64,000 bases of DNA from Orobanche coerulescens (GCA_033398695.1 CM065815.1:102514501-102578500), one strand, 5' to 3'; numbered from the stretch's first letter, positions 30,013 through 43,159 are shown. Made by a program: numbers and translations. Notes: generated by a model not told the origin, from the sequence alone.

Positions 30013-33000
30013 ATGGCATTCACCGATGAAGAAGTAGCACAACTACGTGACGTTCGCGTGGCTTGCCGAGCCCGTAATCCATGCACGACGAGGACATGAC
30101 ACCATGCATGCACCACGACATGCGGATGAGTACAAGACCGGCGAACTTCCGAGTTCGTAGGCGGCACCGATCTGAAGTTTATCCGGAGTGGGAAAGAAAA
30201 ATTGAACGAATGTTTGAGTTCAAGGAACTCAATGACGAGGTACGTTGCAAGTACGCGATCCTCAAACTTGGAAAGGGAGCTTCCTTTGGTTTGAGCGAAT
30301 GAAGACGCAGAGAAGTCGTAGGAAAAGAGAAGATACGTTCGTGGATTCCCTAAAAAGGAAACTACGAAAAAGATATGTCCCGCTACACACAACCGAGCTG
30401 TATCAAAATTTCGACCTCACGCAAGGAAAGCTCTGTCGAGGAGTACATCGAGGAGTTTGAAAACTTATCCTTGATGGGAGAACTTGAAGAAAGCGAAGAA
30501 TTGCGGATGTCCTGCTTTCCTACGAGGCTTGAACAAAAACATTGCTAATTCCGTGGAACTCTACCCCTATTCGACTTGATACTTTATGCGGACTTTGCAT
30601 AAAGTTGGAAAATCAAAACAAAACCAAACTCTCTAAACCCGAATTCCCACCTAAATACGGAAACACCAACTTTGGCGCGAGTTCTAGCTCGTTTCCAAAA
30701 CTGTCACCACAATCCAAATTACTACCATTCCAAAACCCCTACCACACCAAAAGAGACGAGCCTATCTAAAGTCCGATGTTTCAAATGTCAAGGATTTGGA
30801 CACTATCAAAGTGCTTGTCCGAATCGGAGGATTGTGACGTTACGAGAAGCCCTAGCCGCCGAGAGGAATTATTAGCCAAGAAGAAAGAGTTGAGACGTTT
30901 TTAACTTAGAAGGCGACGAAGAAGAAGAATGCGAGGCATACGATGCCCGAACTATGACACGAACCTTGTCCTTCGCATGTTGCAAACGAAGGGCCCAGTG
31001 ACGAAGAACAACGAGACCAAATCTTTCACACGAAGTGTCGTGGTCGAGAGAAATGGTGTAGCTTGATCATTGACGGTGGAAGTTGTACAAACGTGGCATC
31101 AAGCGAGATGGTTTCAAAACTCGGCTTGGTCACCACGGCCCATCCGGCCGTATGCACTCCATTGGCTCGATGATGGAAACAAAGTGAAGGTTTCAAGACA
31201 AGTAAAGGTCGGACTCACCATGGGTTCGTATGGCGATGACATTACATGCGATGTACTACCGATGGACGCATGTCACGTGTTATTAGGAAGACCTTGGCTA
31301 TTTGATCGGGACGTACTCCATCGAGGAGGAGTAATGAATATGAGCTACGTGACAAAGGTAAAAAATTGTTCTTAAGCCTATGTCACCTCAATCTATCCGG
31401 ACGATGAGTTCAAAAAGTCGAAGGACCGAAACTTACGATGTTTGCAAACGAGAAAGAAGTCGAACACGCCATTGACGATGGCGAACGTGTTTATTTGATG
31501 ATGATCAAGGAGGTCCGAAATCTTGCCACCAAATCGCAAAATGAGGAGGAGATCGAGGCACTATTACACGAGTTTTGGACGTATTTCAAGACTTGCTAGG
31601 ATTACCACCTATCCGCGGATTGAACACCGATTGATCTTATACCGGAGCTCCATTACCAAACAAAGCAACAGATCGTTGTAATCCCGAAGAAACAAAAGAA
31701 CTACAACGTCAAATTGATGAACTCATGAATCACGGATATGTCCGAGAAAGTTTAAGTCCGTGTGCGGTTCCAGTTCTACTCGTACCAAAAAAAGACGGAA
31801 CATGGCGGATGTGTATTGACAGAGAGCCGTGAATAACATCACCGTCAAGTATCGGTTTCCCATACCTATACTAGTCGACATGATTGAAGAGTTACATGTC
31901 TAGGTTATATTTTAAAAATTTGATTTACTGAGCGGATACCATCAAATCCTCATGCGAGAGGGATACGAATGGAAATCGGCGTTTAAAACTAAGAATGGAC
32001 TTTACGAATGGGTTGTGATGCCATTCGGCCTCACCAACGCCCGAGCACCTTTATGAGGTTGATGAACGAGGTTCTAAAACCTTTCTTGGGAAAGTTTGTT
32101 GTCGTGTACTTAGACGACATTTTGATCTACAGTCGGTCCGTAGAAGAACATCTCGAACATTTGCGGTACGTGTTTGAGACGCTAAGGGAACAAAAGCTTT
32201 ATGGAAAACGGAGAAGTGTACTTTTCTAGTCGAGAGTCTTGTCTTTCTCGGCTATGTTGTTTCAAAAGACGGAGTTTCGGTCGATCAAGAGAAGATCGCG
32301 GCAATCAAGTCGTGGCCGACCCCAAAGACAATCACGGAGGTACGGTCATTTCATGGCCTCGCTTCTTTTTACCGACGATTCATACGGGACTTCAAAGACT
32401 ATATCCAAATTCTATCACGGAGTGTCTGAAAAAGGGAACCTTTGCTTGGAACGAGACGGCCCAAAAGGCTTTTGAAAACTTAAAAGGAAAATTATGTGAA
32501 GCGCCGATTTTGACGTTGCCCGATTTTTCACAACCGTTTGAGGTAGAATGCGATGCTAGCGGAGTTGGAATCGGGCGGTGCTCATTCGAGAGGCCGTCCC
32601 ATTGCCTATTTTTCGAGAAGTTAAGTGGCGCCCGAGTGAATTATTGTACTTACGACAAGGAGTTCTATGCTATCGTAAGAGCACTCGATCATTGGAGTCA
32701 TTATCTGCGTTCGAAACATTTCGTCCGCACTCGGATCACGAGTCGTTGCAAGACATCCACGGACAGAGTAAGCACACCCCGAGCCATGCAACATGGGTGG
32801 AATTTTTACAATCTTTTCATTTTTCATCCAAGTACAAAGACGGGAAGAGTAATGTAGTGGCGGATGCCTCGTCGAGACGGTATGCCTTCTGTCGATGCTA
32901 GATGTTCGTTTGTTGGGATTCGAGACTTTGAAAGATCATTACAACGACGATTTGGATTTCGGGGAAATTTTTAACCGTTGTAAAACGGCCCCGCACGAGG

Positions 33001-34278
33001 AATTCGTTTTACAAGATGGCTTTCTCTTCAAGGGGAATAAATTATGTGTGCCGAGACATACACGGGAATTCTTTGGTTCGGGAGGCGCACGGAGGAGGAC
33101 TAGCGGTCACTTCGGCTCGACCAAATCAGAGAGGTGCTAAAAGAACATTTCTTTTGGCCGAAGATGTATGGTGACGCCAAGACAATCGTGAGCAAATGCG
33201 TAACTTGTCATATGATGAAAAGTTCGTTCAAGTCAAGTACATACATGCTGCCAATACCGTTACGACCGTGGGAGGATGTCTCGATGGATTTTATTGTGGC
33301 TTTACCTCGTACTCAACGAGGCAAGGACTCGATCTTGGTGGTCGTCGACCGCTTTTGAAAATGGCTCACTTTGTCGCGTGCCACAAACCGATGACGCAAG
33401 CAATGTGGCGGACTTGTATTTCCGGAAATAGTTCGTTTACACGGGTGCCAAAACTATCGTGTCGGATCGAGATTCCAAAATTCTAAGTTACTCGAATACT
33501 TTATGGAGGAAAGTCGGTACTAAACTCCTATTCAAGACTTCACATCACCCGCAAAACCGACGGACAGGCCGAGGTAACTAATCGAACCTTGGGAACATTA
33601 TTACGAGGGTTGGTAAATAAAACTCGTAAAGATTGGGACGTTAAACTTGCTCATGCCGAATTCGCATACAACCGATCACCGGTTATGCCACGGCCCATTC
33701 ACCTTTTGAAGTGGTATACGGATTAAATCCGCACTTGCCATTGGACTTGATTCCCCGCCGAGCAACGAATTGGTTCACAAGGACGCCGAAGCAAAACTCA
33801 AATCCATGGTGAAGTTACACGAAAAGATACGGAACGGATTAAAGAAGTGAGCGAAATGTACAAACGGAAGTCGAACAAAAATAAAAAGGCGAGATTATTT
33901 GATGTTGGCGACTTAGTTTGGATACATTTGAGAAAAGAAAGATTCGAGCAAACGGAAGAACAAATTGATGCCGAGAGCCAAGGTCCGTACAAGATTGTGG
34001 AAAAAGTGAACGACAACGCATACAAAGTCGAACTTCCGGGCGAATACGGAGTACACGCGACATTCAACATAGGTGATCTCTCACCTTATCTTGACGACGA
34101 TGGCATTGCAGAATTGAGGTCAATTCCTTTCAAAGACGGAGGGAATGATGCGATATCTAATATTCCAGTCGAAGAAACTCCGATAAAAATCGACATTCAT
34201 GATGATGCATCGTTATACTTAGGAGAAAATGTTAAACGGCTTGGAGTTACGTTGTTAATCGGAATCGGAGTGACGTAG
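30013..34278 (+). pseudogene. Element E gag-pol, many frameshifts
   Basis: Starts with ATG at 30013 (MAFTDEEVAQ). Recognisable blocks in changing frames: capsid (30180-30560), knuckle [14 protein letters not shown] (about 30777-30818), protease around 31070-31290, RT with YLDDILIYS (32107-32133), RNase H ([10 protein letters not shown] near 32555), integrase core (33250-33700), and the integrase C-terminus in one frame from 33847, crossing into the 3' LTR to the stop at 34276-34278. No stretch longer than about 220 codons stays in frame. Typical lesions are single-base losses in doublets such as GG and CC. The RT block at 31860-31990 also has clustered substitutions. Confidence 0.88.
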
Positions 34279-35044
34279 AATTCGACGACGGGATCGGTCC
34301 GAAAGCATGATGGATCGGCCATATCATGCTTGAAAGGGACATCTTGACTTCATATCCTTACAAAATAAAGAGGTGATTCCCTCCTTCCCCACCTTTGTCA
34401 CATACGGCCGAACCAAGAGATGGAGGGAAGATTTTCTTCTTCATGTCATTGTCACTCATTTCTTTATCATCCATATAATTCCAAGGAGGGAGATATCTTG
34501 AAGCATGCTCGGCCGAAATGGAAGGAGGATAATGTGTTGATTCTACTTCATGTCACCATCAAGACCAAAGGATGCTTCATGTCTCTTTCATCCAAATAAC
34601 ACCAAGATTGCTTGGCATCTTCTTGTGATTTTCGGCCGAAATGTTGTGTTAGGAAGTTTCCTTTTTTCGTTTTGTTGTATTTTCGTACGGTTGTAAACTA
34701 CTATATATAGTAGTGTTCGTTGTACTTGTAAATCATCGAGAATCATAATAAACTTTGTATTTCCTTTGAAATATACGTTGAACGAGTTCGACAAACCTTA
34801 GTTATTGTTTCGACGAGTTTCGAGATTTTAACTTTAATCAATTCTCAAAAGGTCTTGGGAAAAGATTACCCTTTTATCGAGTTATAGGTCTAGTTCGATA
34901 AAAACACACCAAACTCCGTAATTCTTACTATATCACGGCCGAATTCCATAATATTCGTCCACCACCTTTGTAGTTTCAATCCATATTGTAAACATAATAA
35001 TCTTCCGTTGTGTTTTATACGCATTACTTACGTAATTCGTATCA
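34146..35044 (+). repeat. Element E 3' LTR (899 bp)
   Basis: Starts TGATGCGATATC after the purine tract AAAGACGGAGGGAA, ends CGTATCA. It differs from the 5' LTR at a handful of places, for example TTTTCGGCCGAAATG here versus TTTTCGCGAAATG there. Confidence 0.94.
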
Positions 35045-35843
35045 CATACGGGACTTTAGCACCATCTCCAGTCCGATCACGGAGTGTCTAAAAAAAGGAA
35101 CCTTTGCATGGAACGAGGCGACCCAAAAGGCTTTTGAAAAATTAAAGGGAAAGTTATGTGAAGCGCCGATTTTGACGTTACCCGATTTTTCACAACCGTT
35201 TGAGGTGGAATGCGACGCTAGCGGAGTTGGAATCGGGGCAGTACTAATTCAAAGAGGCCGTCCCATCGCCTATTTTTCGGAGAAATTAAGTGGCGCCCGA
35301 GTGAATTATTGTACTTACGACAAGGAGTTCTATGATATCGTGAGAGCACTCGATCATTGGAGTCACTATCTACGTTCGAAACATTTCGTGTTGCATTCGG
35401 ATCACGAGTCGTTGAAATACATCAACGGACAAAGTAAGCTAAGCCCGAGGCATGCAAAATGGGTGGAATTTTTACAATCTTTTCACTTTTCATCCAAGTA
35501 CAAAGACGGGAAGAGTAATATAGTGGCGGATGCACTATCAAGACGGTATGCCTTACTGTCGATTCTAGATGTTCGTTTGTTGGGGTTCGAGACTTTGAAA
35601 AATCATTACAGCGACGATTTGGACTTCGGGGAAATTTTTAACCGTTGTAAAACGGCCCCGTACGAGGAATTTGTTTTACAGGATGGCTTTCTTTTCAAGG
35701 GAAATAAATTATGTGTGCCGAGACATACAATTCGGGAATTACTAGTTCGGGAGGCACACGGAGGAGGACTAGCCGGTCATTTCGGCTCGGCCAAGATCAG
35801 AAGTGCTAAAAGAACATTTCTTTTGGCCAAAGATGTATGGTGA
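35045..35843 (+). pseudogene. Element D RNase H, continued after E
   Basis: The native part begins at 35045 with the second CATAC and resumes [17 protein letters not shown] exactly where D was cut. One frame covers [58 protein letters not shown] and the integrase zinc-domain start [17 protein letters not shown] shift near 35800 ends it. Confidence 0.88.
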
Positions 35844-36834
35844 CGTAAGCACAATCGTGAGTAAATGCGTCACTTGTCACATGATGAAAAGTTCGTTCAA
35901 GTCAAGTACATACATGCCGTTGCCAATACCGTTACGACCATGGGAGGATGTCTCGATGGATTTTATTGTGGCTTTACCTCGTACTCAACGAGGCAAAGAC
36001 TCGATCATGGTGGTCGCCGACCGCTTTTCGAAAATGGCTCACTTTATAGCATGCCACAAACCGATGATGCAAGCAACGTGGCGGACTTGTACTTAGGGAA
36101 GTAGTTCGCTTACACGGAGTTCCAAAACTATCGTGTCGGATCGAGATTCTAAATTTCGAGTTACTACGAATACTTTATGGAGAAAAGTGGGTACTAAACT
36201 CCTATTCAAGACTTCACATCACCCACAAACCGATGGATGCACCGAGGTGACTAATCGAACCTTGGGAGCATTATTGCGAGGATTGGTGAATAAAACACAA
36301 AAGGATTGGGACGTTAAACTTGCACATGCGGAATTTGCATACAACCGATCACCGGCTTCGCCACGCCCATTCACCTTTTGAAGTAGTATACTAATAAATC
36401 CGCACATGCCATTGGATTTGATTCCCTTGCCGAGCGACGAATTGGTTCACAAAGACGCCGAATCAAAACTCAAATCAATGATGAAGTTACATGAAAAGAT
36501 ACGGGAACGGATTAAAGAAGTGAATGAAATTTACAAACGGAAGTCGAACAAAAATAAAAAGGCGAGATTATTTGATGTTGGCGACTTAGTTTGGATACAT
36601 TTGAGAAAAGAAAGATTCCCAAGCAAACGAAAGAATAAATTAATGCCGAGAGCCGAAGGTCCGTACAAAATTGTGGGAAAAGTGAACGACAACGCCTACA
36701 AGGTCGAACTTCCGGGCGAATACGGAGTACACGCGACTTTCAACGTAGGTGATCTCTCACCTTACCTTGACGACGATGGCATTACGGAATTGAGGTCAAT
36801 TCCTTTCAAAGAAGGAGGACTCGCAGCAACTCGT
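35803..36834 (+). pseudogene. Element D integrase
   Basis: 35803-36096 has [12 protein letters not shown] and [17 protein letters not shown]. 36133-36381 has SDRDSKF, HHPQTDGCTEVTNR (Q to C change) and [11 protein letters not shown]. 36406-36930 has the C-terminal domain ([32 protein letters not shown]). After the purine tract GAAGGAGG the frame enters the inverted LTR at 36819 instead of a normal LTR start, so the usual LTR-coded tail is lost. Confidence 0.87.
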
Positions 36835-37807
36835 CGATATAGCGCTTCCGAACAGCAAGACTCGCTCGATACAGCAATTTCGAACAGCAGGACTCGCTCG
36901 ATACAGCAACTTGTCGATACAGCAAAATAAAAGGTGGTGGCCGAAATTTATACGGTTTTCGGCCGGGATGTAGGATAGTGTATGGGTTTGAATGTGTTTT
37001 ACCGAATTAGACCTACGATAAAAATAATCTCTCCTCAAGACCTATTGAGAATCGATCAAGTTATAATTCGAGACGCGTCGAAATAATAACTAAAGTTTTG
37101 TTGAACTCGTTCAACGTATATTTCAAAGAAATACAAGGTTTATTACTTTCAAGATATGTTACAAATACAACGAGTACTACTATATATAGTAGTTTCCAAC
37201 CGTAAGAAAATACAACAAAATAAGAAAACGAAGCTTCCTAGTAACACACCAATCGGCCGAAAATATCCAAGGAGATACCATCTTGGATTTTATGGTGATT
37301 AAGACATGAAGAAATCTTTGATGAATCTTGGACTTATTAAGTGATGGTGACATGAAGAAGAACCAAATATCATTCCTTCCATTCTTCATTTCGCCGAACT
37401 CATCAAGGATTGTTGAGGAGGATTTTGTGTAGATATGATATCAACCTCTTTGGAATTATATAGGTGATTATGACATGAGGGACAATGACATGAAGGATGA
37501 AAGTCTTCACTCCATCTTGTGTTTCGGCCGTTTGTTATTATGGTGGGGAAGGAAAATATCTTCATTATCTTGTCAAAGATATGAAGTCAAGTGAGGTCCC
37601 TTTCAAGCATGATATGGCCGATTTTTCATGCTTTCGACCGATTCCGCTGCCGAATTTTACGTTATTCCGATTCCGATTAACAACGTAACTCCAATCCGCG
37701 TGTTCTTTTCTCCCAAGTATAATGATGCATGACCATGTGAATTTGTATCGTCGTGGATGTCGATTTTTATTGGAGCTTCTTCGACTGGAATATTAGATAT
37801 CGTATCA
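36819..37807 (-). repeat. Element D second LTR, inverted and U5-truncated (989 bp)
   Basis: In reverse complement it starts TGATACGATATC and runs through the integrase-tail code (37899-37657 region, stop near 37660), the palindromic TATA near 37180, the U5 hairpins, and the same TCGAGCGAGTC repeat block as D's 5' LTR. This supports an LTR pair of one element. It stops at 36819 without the final ~176 bp. Confidence 0.88.
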
Positions 37808-38472
37808 TTCCGTGATGGTTTTAGGCGTAGGCCAAGATTTAATCGCCTCGATCTTGGTTTGATCAACCGACACTCCTTCTTTAGAAACGATGTAGCCAAG
37901 AAAGGCTACACTCTCGACTAGAAACGAACACTTCTCCTTTTTCCCATAAAGTTTTTGATCCCTAAGGATCTCAAAGACTTTCCTCAAGTGCCCGGTATGC
38001 TCTTGCAATGATCGACTATAAATTAAGATGTCGTCCAAGTATACGACGACAAATTTTCCCAAAAATGGCTTAAGTACCTCATTCATTAATCGCATGAAAG
38101 TACTTGGCGCATTTGTAAGGCCAAAGGGCATGACGAGCCATTCATATAATCCATGTTTTGTCTTGAAAGCCGTTTTCCATTCATCTCCTTCCCGCATGCG
38201 AATTTGATGATAGCCGCTCCTCAAATCAACCTTCGAAAAAATCACCGAACCATGCAACTCGTCCAACATATCATCAAGTCTCGGAATTGGGAACCGATAT
38301 TTGATGGTTATGTTGTTCACGGCTCTACTATCTATACACATCCGTCATGACCTATCCTTCTTTGGAACAAGTAAAACCGGAACCGCACAAGGGCTCAAAC
38401 TTTCTCGAACGTACCCGCGGTTCATTAGTTCCTCGATTTGCTTTTGCAACTCCTTTGTCTCCTCGGGGTTAC
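37808..38472 (-). pseudogene. Element C reverse transcriptase fragment (minus)
   Basis: Read from 38472 down to 37808: [45 protein letters not shown], the catalytic YLDD, then [18 protein letters not shown] and [10 protein letters not shown], which joins the RNase H part across element D. One small loss near 38345 removes the GSWR codons and shifts the frame. The upstream part is cut by F at 38473. Confidence 0.88.
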
Positions 38473-40887
38473 TGATACGATATCTAATATTCCAATCGAA
38501 GAAGCTCCAATAAAAATCGACATCCACGACGATGCAAATTCGCATGGCCATGCATCATTATACTTGGGAGAAAAGAATACGCGGATTGGAGTTACGTTGT
38601 TAATCGGAACCGGAGTAACGTAAAACTCGACGACGGAATCGGTCCGAAAGCATGAAAAATCGGCCATATCATGCTTGAAAGGGACTCATGATTTGTCAAG
38701 ATGCATGAAGATATTTCTCCTTCCCCACCATTACTACAAATCGTCCAAGCCTTCCCCACCTTTCCTTCATGTCATTGTCCCTCATGTCTTAGTCACCATA
38801 ATAATTCCAAAGAGGTTGATATCATATCTTCACAAAATCCTCCTAATCACTCCTTGATGAGTTCGGCCGAATTGAAGATTGCAAGGGATGATATGATACG
38901 AATTACGTATGTAAGTGTACGTAATGCGTATGAAATACAACGGAAGATTATTATGTTTGGAAAAGTATCAAAGTATCAACCAAAAGTACAAGGTGGTGAC
39001 CGAAATTTATACGGTTTTCGGCCGTGATGTAGGATAGTGTATGAGTTTGAATGTGTTTTACCGAATTAGACCTATAACTCGATAAAGATAATCTCTCCTC
39101 AAGACCTATTGAGAATCGATCAAGTTATAATTCGAGACGCGTCGAAATAATAACTAAAGTTTTGTTGAACTCGTTCAACGTATATTTCAAAGAAATACAA
39201 GGTTTATTACTTTCCAGATATTTTACAATCACCAAATGGACTACTATATATAGTAGTATACAAGGATAATGATACAAAAACAACAAGAAAAAAACGAGCC
39301 ACCAAGCTTCCTCATGTTCGGCCGAAATGTGGTGTGGGGAAGGAAAGATTTTGGACAATATTCAAGTATCTTGGAATGTAGTATGTATGACTTTGACATG
39401 TAGAAAAAGACTTGATGAAAGTCTTTATCCATGGGAAATTTCGGCCGATTTTGTGGGGAGACTTGGATGATTTATTTAGGACATGATCTTCATGGATCTT
39501 GGACTAGATAAGATATGAAGATGGGGTCTTTATTTTTGTCTTGGCCGATTTTCAAAGGAGGTTGGGAAGGAGGATATCTTCACTATCTTGTGAAAGATAT
39601 GAAGACAAATAAGGTCCCTTTCAAGCATGTCATGAGGATTTTGTGGTGATATGATATCAAGTCTTTTTGGAATTATCATGGTGATTAGGACATGAAGGAT
39701 AATGACATGAAGGAGACATTTGATGAAAGTCTTCATCAAATTCTTTTGTTCAAATCGTGAGGTATCATGGTGGGAGGGAGAAATATCTTCATTTGGAGTT
39801 ATTATGGTGATGGTGACATGAAGAAGATATTTGATGAAAGTCTTCATCAAATCTTAAGCTTGGACCGTTTTTTATTGAGGTGGGGAAGGCTGGGACGATT
39901 TGTAGTGAGGTGGGGAAGGTATCTTCAAAGTAGGGACAATATCAAAGGAAATCTTTGAAAGTGACATACTTGAACAAAATGGAAGGGGGGGCGGGGGGCG
40001 ATATGTTTGTGATGTGGGGTGGAATGGGCGATATGTTTGTGATGTGGGGTCGTCCGGATACAAGCATGCGAATGGTGGGAGGAATCTTTTAATATGGGGA
40101 CAAATCTTTGACAAAGATTTGTGAAGACCTTTGTAATGAAAAGATAACAAATGTGACAAAATCTTCATGGTGTTGGGGAATGGGGCGGCCGAATGCAATT
40201 CATGACTTTAGTATGCATGGTGCATACTACGTATGCATGTCGACACGTCTACGTTATTCCGAGTCCGATCACTAAAATGCATTCCAATCTTCTTCATTCG
40301 GAATAGTCATTTTCGTATCATTATTCGGAATAGTTATTTTCGTATCATGATATTTGGTTCTTCTTCATGTCACCATCACCTAATAAAACCAAGATTCATC
40401 AAGGATTTCTTCATGTCACAATCACCTAATAAAACCAAGATGCTTGGTATCTACTCTTTGGATATTTCGTCCGATTAGTATATTGCTAGGAAGTTTCATT
40501 TTCTCGTTTTGTTGTATTTTCTTACGGTTGGAAACTACTATATATAGTAGTACTTGTGGTATTTGTAAATCATCTTGAAGATTAATGAACCTTGTATTTC
40601 TTTGAAATATACGTTGAACGAGTTCAACAAACTTTAGTTATTGTTTCGACGCGTCTCGAGATTTTAACTTGATCAATTCTCAATAGGTCTTGAGGAGAGA
40701 TTACTTTTATCGAGTTATAGGTCTAGTTCGATAAAACACATCCAAATCCGTATACCATACTACTTCACGGTCGAAATCCATTTAAGTTCGGCCACCCCTT
40801 GTAATTTTCGAGTGATACTTTGATAATTGTCCAGACATAATAATCTTCCGTTGTATTTTATACGCATTACTTACGTAATTCGTATCA
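38473..40887 (+). repeat. Element F 5' LTR (about 960 bp, interrupted by G)
   Basis: 38473-38893 (TGATACGATATC start and integrase-tail code, stop near 38623) and 40353-40887 (palindromic TATA near 40535, AATGAA/AATAAA-type signals, U5 hairpins, end ACGTAATTCGTATCA). It is followed by the weak primer-binding site TAGTATCAGAG at 40892. Confidence 0.9.
38894..40347 (-). mobile_element. G: solo LTR in reverse orientation (1454 bp)
   Basis: Perfect TSD TGATA (38889-38893 and 40348-40352). In reverse it starts TGATACGAAAATAAC, contains two head-to-tail copies of the 25-bp terminal unit, the M-type 5' segment, palindromic TATA and U5, and ends TACGTAATTCGTATCA. It lacks the D-type start and integrase-tail code found in the middle of M's LTRs. 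No internal region, so this is a product of LTR-LTR recombination. Confidence 0.92.
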
Positions 40888-40938
40888 TAAGTAGTATCAG
40901 AGACATTTGTCTCACGGTTCTCGACGTTACTCAAGAAG

Positions 40939-41942
40939 ATGGCATTCACCGATGAAGAAGTAGCACAACTACGTGACGTTCTTCGCGGCTTACCGGAGCC
41001 CAGAATCCAAGCACGACGAGGATACGACGCCATGCATGCACCACGACATGCTGATGAATACAAGACAAGCGAACTTCCGGAGTTCGTAGGCGGCACCGAT
41101 CCCGAGGTTTATTTGGAGTGGGAAAGAAAAATTGAACGAATGTTTGAGTTCAAGGATCTCAATGACGAGGTACGTTGCAAGTATGCGATTCTCAAACTTG
41201 GAAAGGAGCTTCCTTTGGTTTGAGCGAATGAAGACACAAAGAGTTCGTGACTGAAAGAGAAGATACGTCGTGGGATTCTCTAAAAAGAAACTACGAAAAA
41301 GATATGTCCGGCTACACACAAGTTAAGCTTGTATCGAAAAATTTCGACCTCACGCAAGGAAAGCTAAGTGTCGAGGAGTACATCGAGGAGTTTGAAAACT
41401 TATCCTTGATGGGAGAACTTGAAGAAAGCGAAGAATTGCGGATGTCCCGCTTCCTACGAGGTTTGAACAAAAATATTGCTAATTCCGTGGAACTCTACCC
41501 CTATTCCGACTTTGATACTTTATGCGGACTTTGCATAAAGTTGGAAAATCAAAACAAGACAAAACTTTCTAAACCCGAATTCCCATCTAAATACGGAAAT
41601 ACCAACTTTGGCGCGAGTTCTAGCTCGTTTCCAAAACTGTCACCACAAACCCACCCGTTACTACCATTCCAAAAACTCCTATCACACCAAAAGAAACAAG
41701 CCTATCTAAAGTCCGGTGTTTCAAATGTCAAGGATTTGGACACTATCAAAGTGCTTGTCCAAATCGGAGAATTGTGACGCTACGAGAAGCCATAGCCGTC
41801 CGAGAAGAATTACTAGCCAAGAAGAAAGAATTGGAGACGTCTTTAACTTGGAAGTCGACGAAGAAGAAGAAGAATGCGAGGCATACGATGCCCCGAACTA
41901 TGACACGAACCTCGTCCTTCGCATGTTACAACGAAGGCACTT
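40939..41942 (+). pseudogene. Element F gag
   Basis: ATG at 40939 (MAFTDEEVAQLRD). The capsid start is in 40939-41223. One-base losses near 41203 and 41240-41280 shift it into 41247-41777, which has [15 protein letters not shown] and [13 protein letters not shown] further loss near 41640 (also in E) puts the knuckle [14 protein letters not shown] out of this frame. Pol follows from 41774. Confidence 0.85.
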
Positions 41943-43159
41943 CCAATGACGAAGAACAACGAGACCAAATCTTTCACACGAAGTGTCGTGTCGGAGAGAA
42001 ATGGTGTAGCTTGATCATTGACGGTGGAAGTTGTACAAACGTGGCATCGAGCGAGATGGTCTTAAAACTCGGATTAATCACCACGGCCCATCCAAAGCCG
42101 TATGCACTCCATTGGCTCGATGATGGAAACAAGGTGAAAGTATCAAGACAAGTGAAGGTCGGACTCACCATGGGTTCGTATGGTGATGATATTACATGCG
42201 ATGTACTACCGATGGACGCATGTCACGTATTATTGGGAAGACCTTGGTTATTTGATCGGGACGTACTACATCGAGGGAGGAGTAACGAGTATGAGTTACG
42301 TGACAAAGGTAAAAAAATTGTTCTTAAACCTATGTCACCTCAAGCTATCCGAACAATGAGTTCAAAAAAAATCGAAGGGCCAAAACTTACGATGTTTGCA
42401 AACGAAAAGGAAGTCGGACACGCCATTGACGATGGCGAACGTGTTTATTTGATGATGATCAAAGAGGTCCGAAATCTTGCCACCAAATCACACCACGAAG
42501 AAGAGATAGATACACTATTACACGAATTCGCGGATGTATTTCCCGAAGACTTGCCGGTAGGATTACCACCTATCCGCGGAATTGAACACCAAATTGATCT
42601 TGTACCGGGAGCTCCATTACCGAACAAAGCGGCGTATCGTTGTAATCCCGAAGAAACCAAGGAACTACAACGTCAAATTGATGAACTCATGAGTCACGGA
42701 TATGTCCGAGAAAGTTTAAGTCCGTGTGCGGTTCCAGTTCTACTTGTACCAAAAAAAGACGGATCATGGCGAATGTGTATTGACAGTAGAGCCGTGAATA
42801 ACATCACCGTCAAGTATCGGTTCCCCATCCCGAGACTAGACGACATGTTAGACGAGTTACATGGCTCGGTTATATTTTCAAAAGTTGATTTACGGAGCGG
42901 ATACCATCAAATCCGCATGCGAGAGGGAGACGAATGGAAAACGGCATTTAAAACAAAGAATGGACTTTACGAATGGGTGGTGATGCCATTCGGCCTCACT
43001 AATGCCCCGAGCACTTTTATGAGGTTGATGAACGAGGTTCTCAAACCTTTCTTGGGAAAGTTTGTTGTCGTGTACTTAGACGACATTTTGATCTACAGTC
43101 GATCCTTAGAGGAGCATCTCGAACATTTGCGGCACGTGTTTGAAACTCTAAGGGAATAG
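41774..43159 (+). pseudogene. Element F protease and RT (461-codon frame)
   Basis: The frame carries the protease ([33 protein letters not shown]), the linker, and RT through [14 protein letters not shown] and [11 protein letters not shown]. It ends at a single amber codon (43157-43159) where related copies have a Gln codon (TLREQKLYG). The same frame then continues, so one substitution separates this from a PR-RT-RNase H-IN polyprotein over that stretch. Confidence 0.88.

Larger units (their letters stand above)
29068..35044 (+). mobile_element. Element E: full-length gypsy element inside D
   Basis: 5977 bp, TSD CATAC (29063-29067 and 35045-35049). LTRs of 897 and 899 bp are nearly identical by eye, so the insertion looks young. 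The 4181-bp internal region is about 66 bp shorter than F's and riddled with single-base losses. Order is LTR, primer-binding site, gag, protease, RT, RNase H, integrase, LTR, all on the plus strand. Confidence 0.94.
25433..37807 (+). mobile_element. Element D: gypsy element with an inverted second LTR, interrupted by E
   Basis: The insertion is bounded by the perfect TSD TTCCG (25428-25432 and 37808-37812), and the host frame (element C pol) resumes across it. The left LTR (25433-26597) is direct, followed by primer-binding site, gag, protease and RT to 29067. Element E occupies 29068-35044. RNase H and integrase follow to 36818. Instead of a direct 3' LTR there is a reverse-orientation LTR (36819-37807), so both outer ends of the insertion are the U3 start TGATACGATATC. 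About 176 bases of that LTR's U5 end are missing at the junction with the polypurine tract. Confidence 0.88.
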
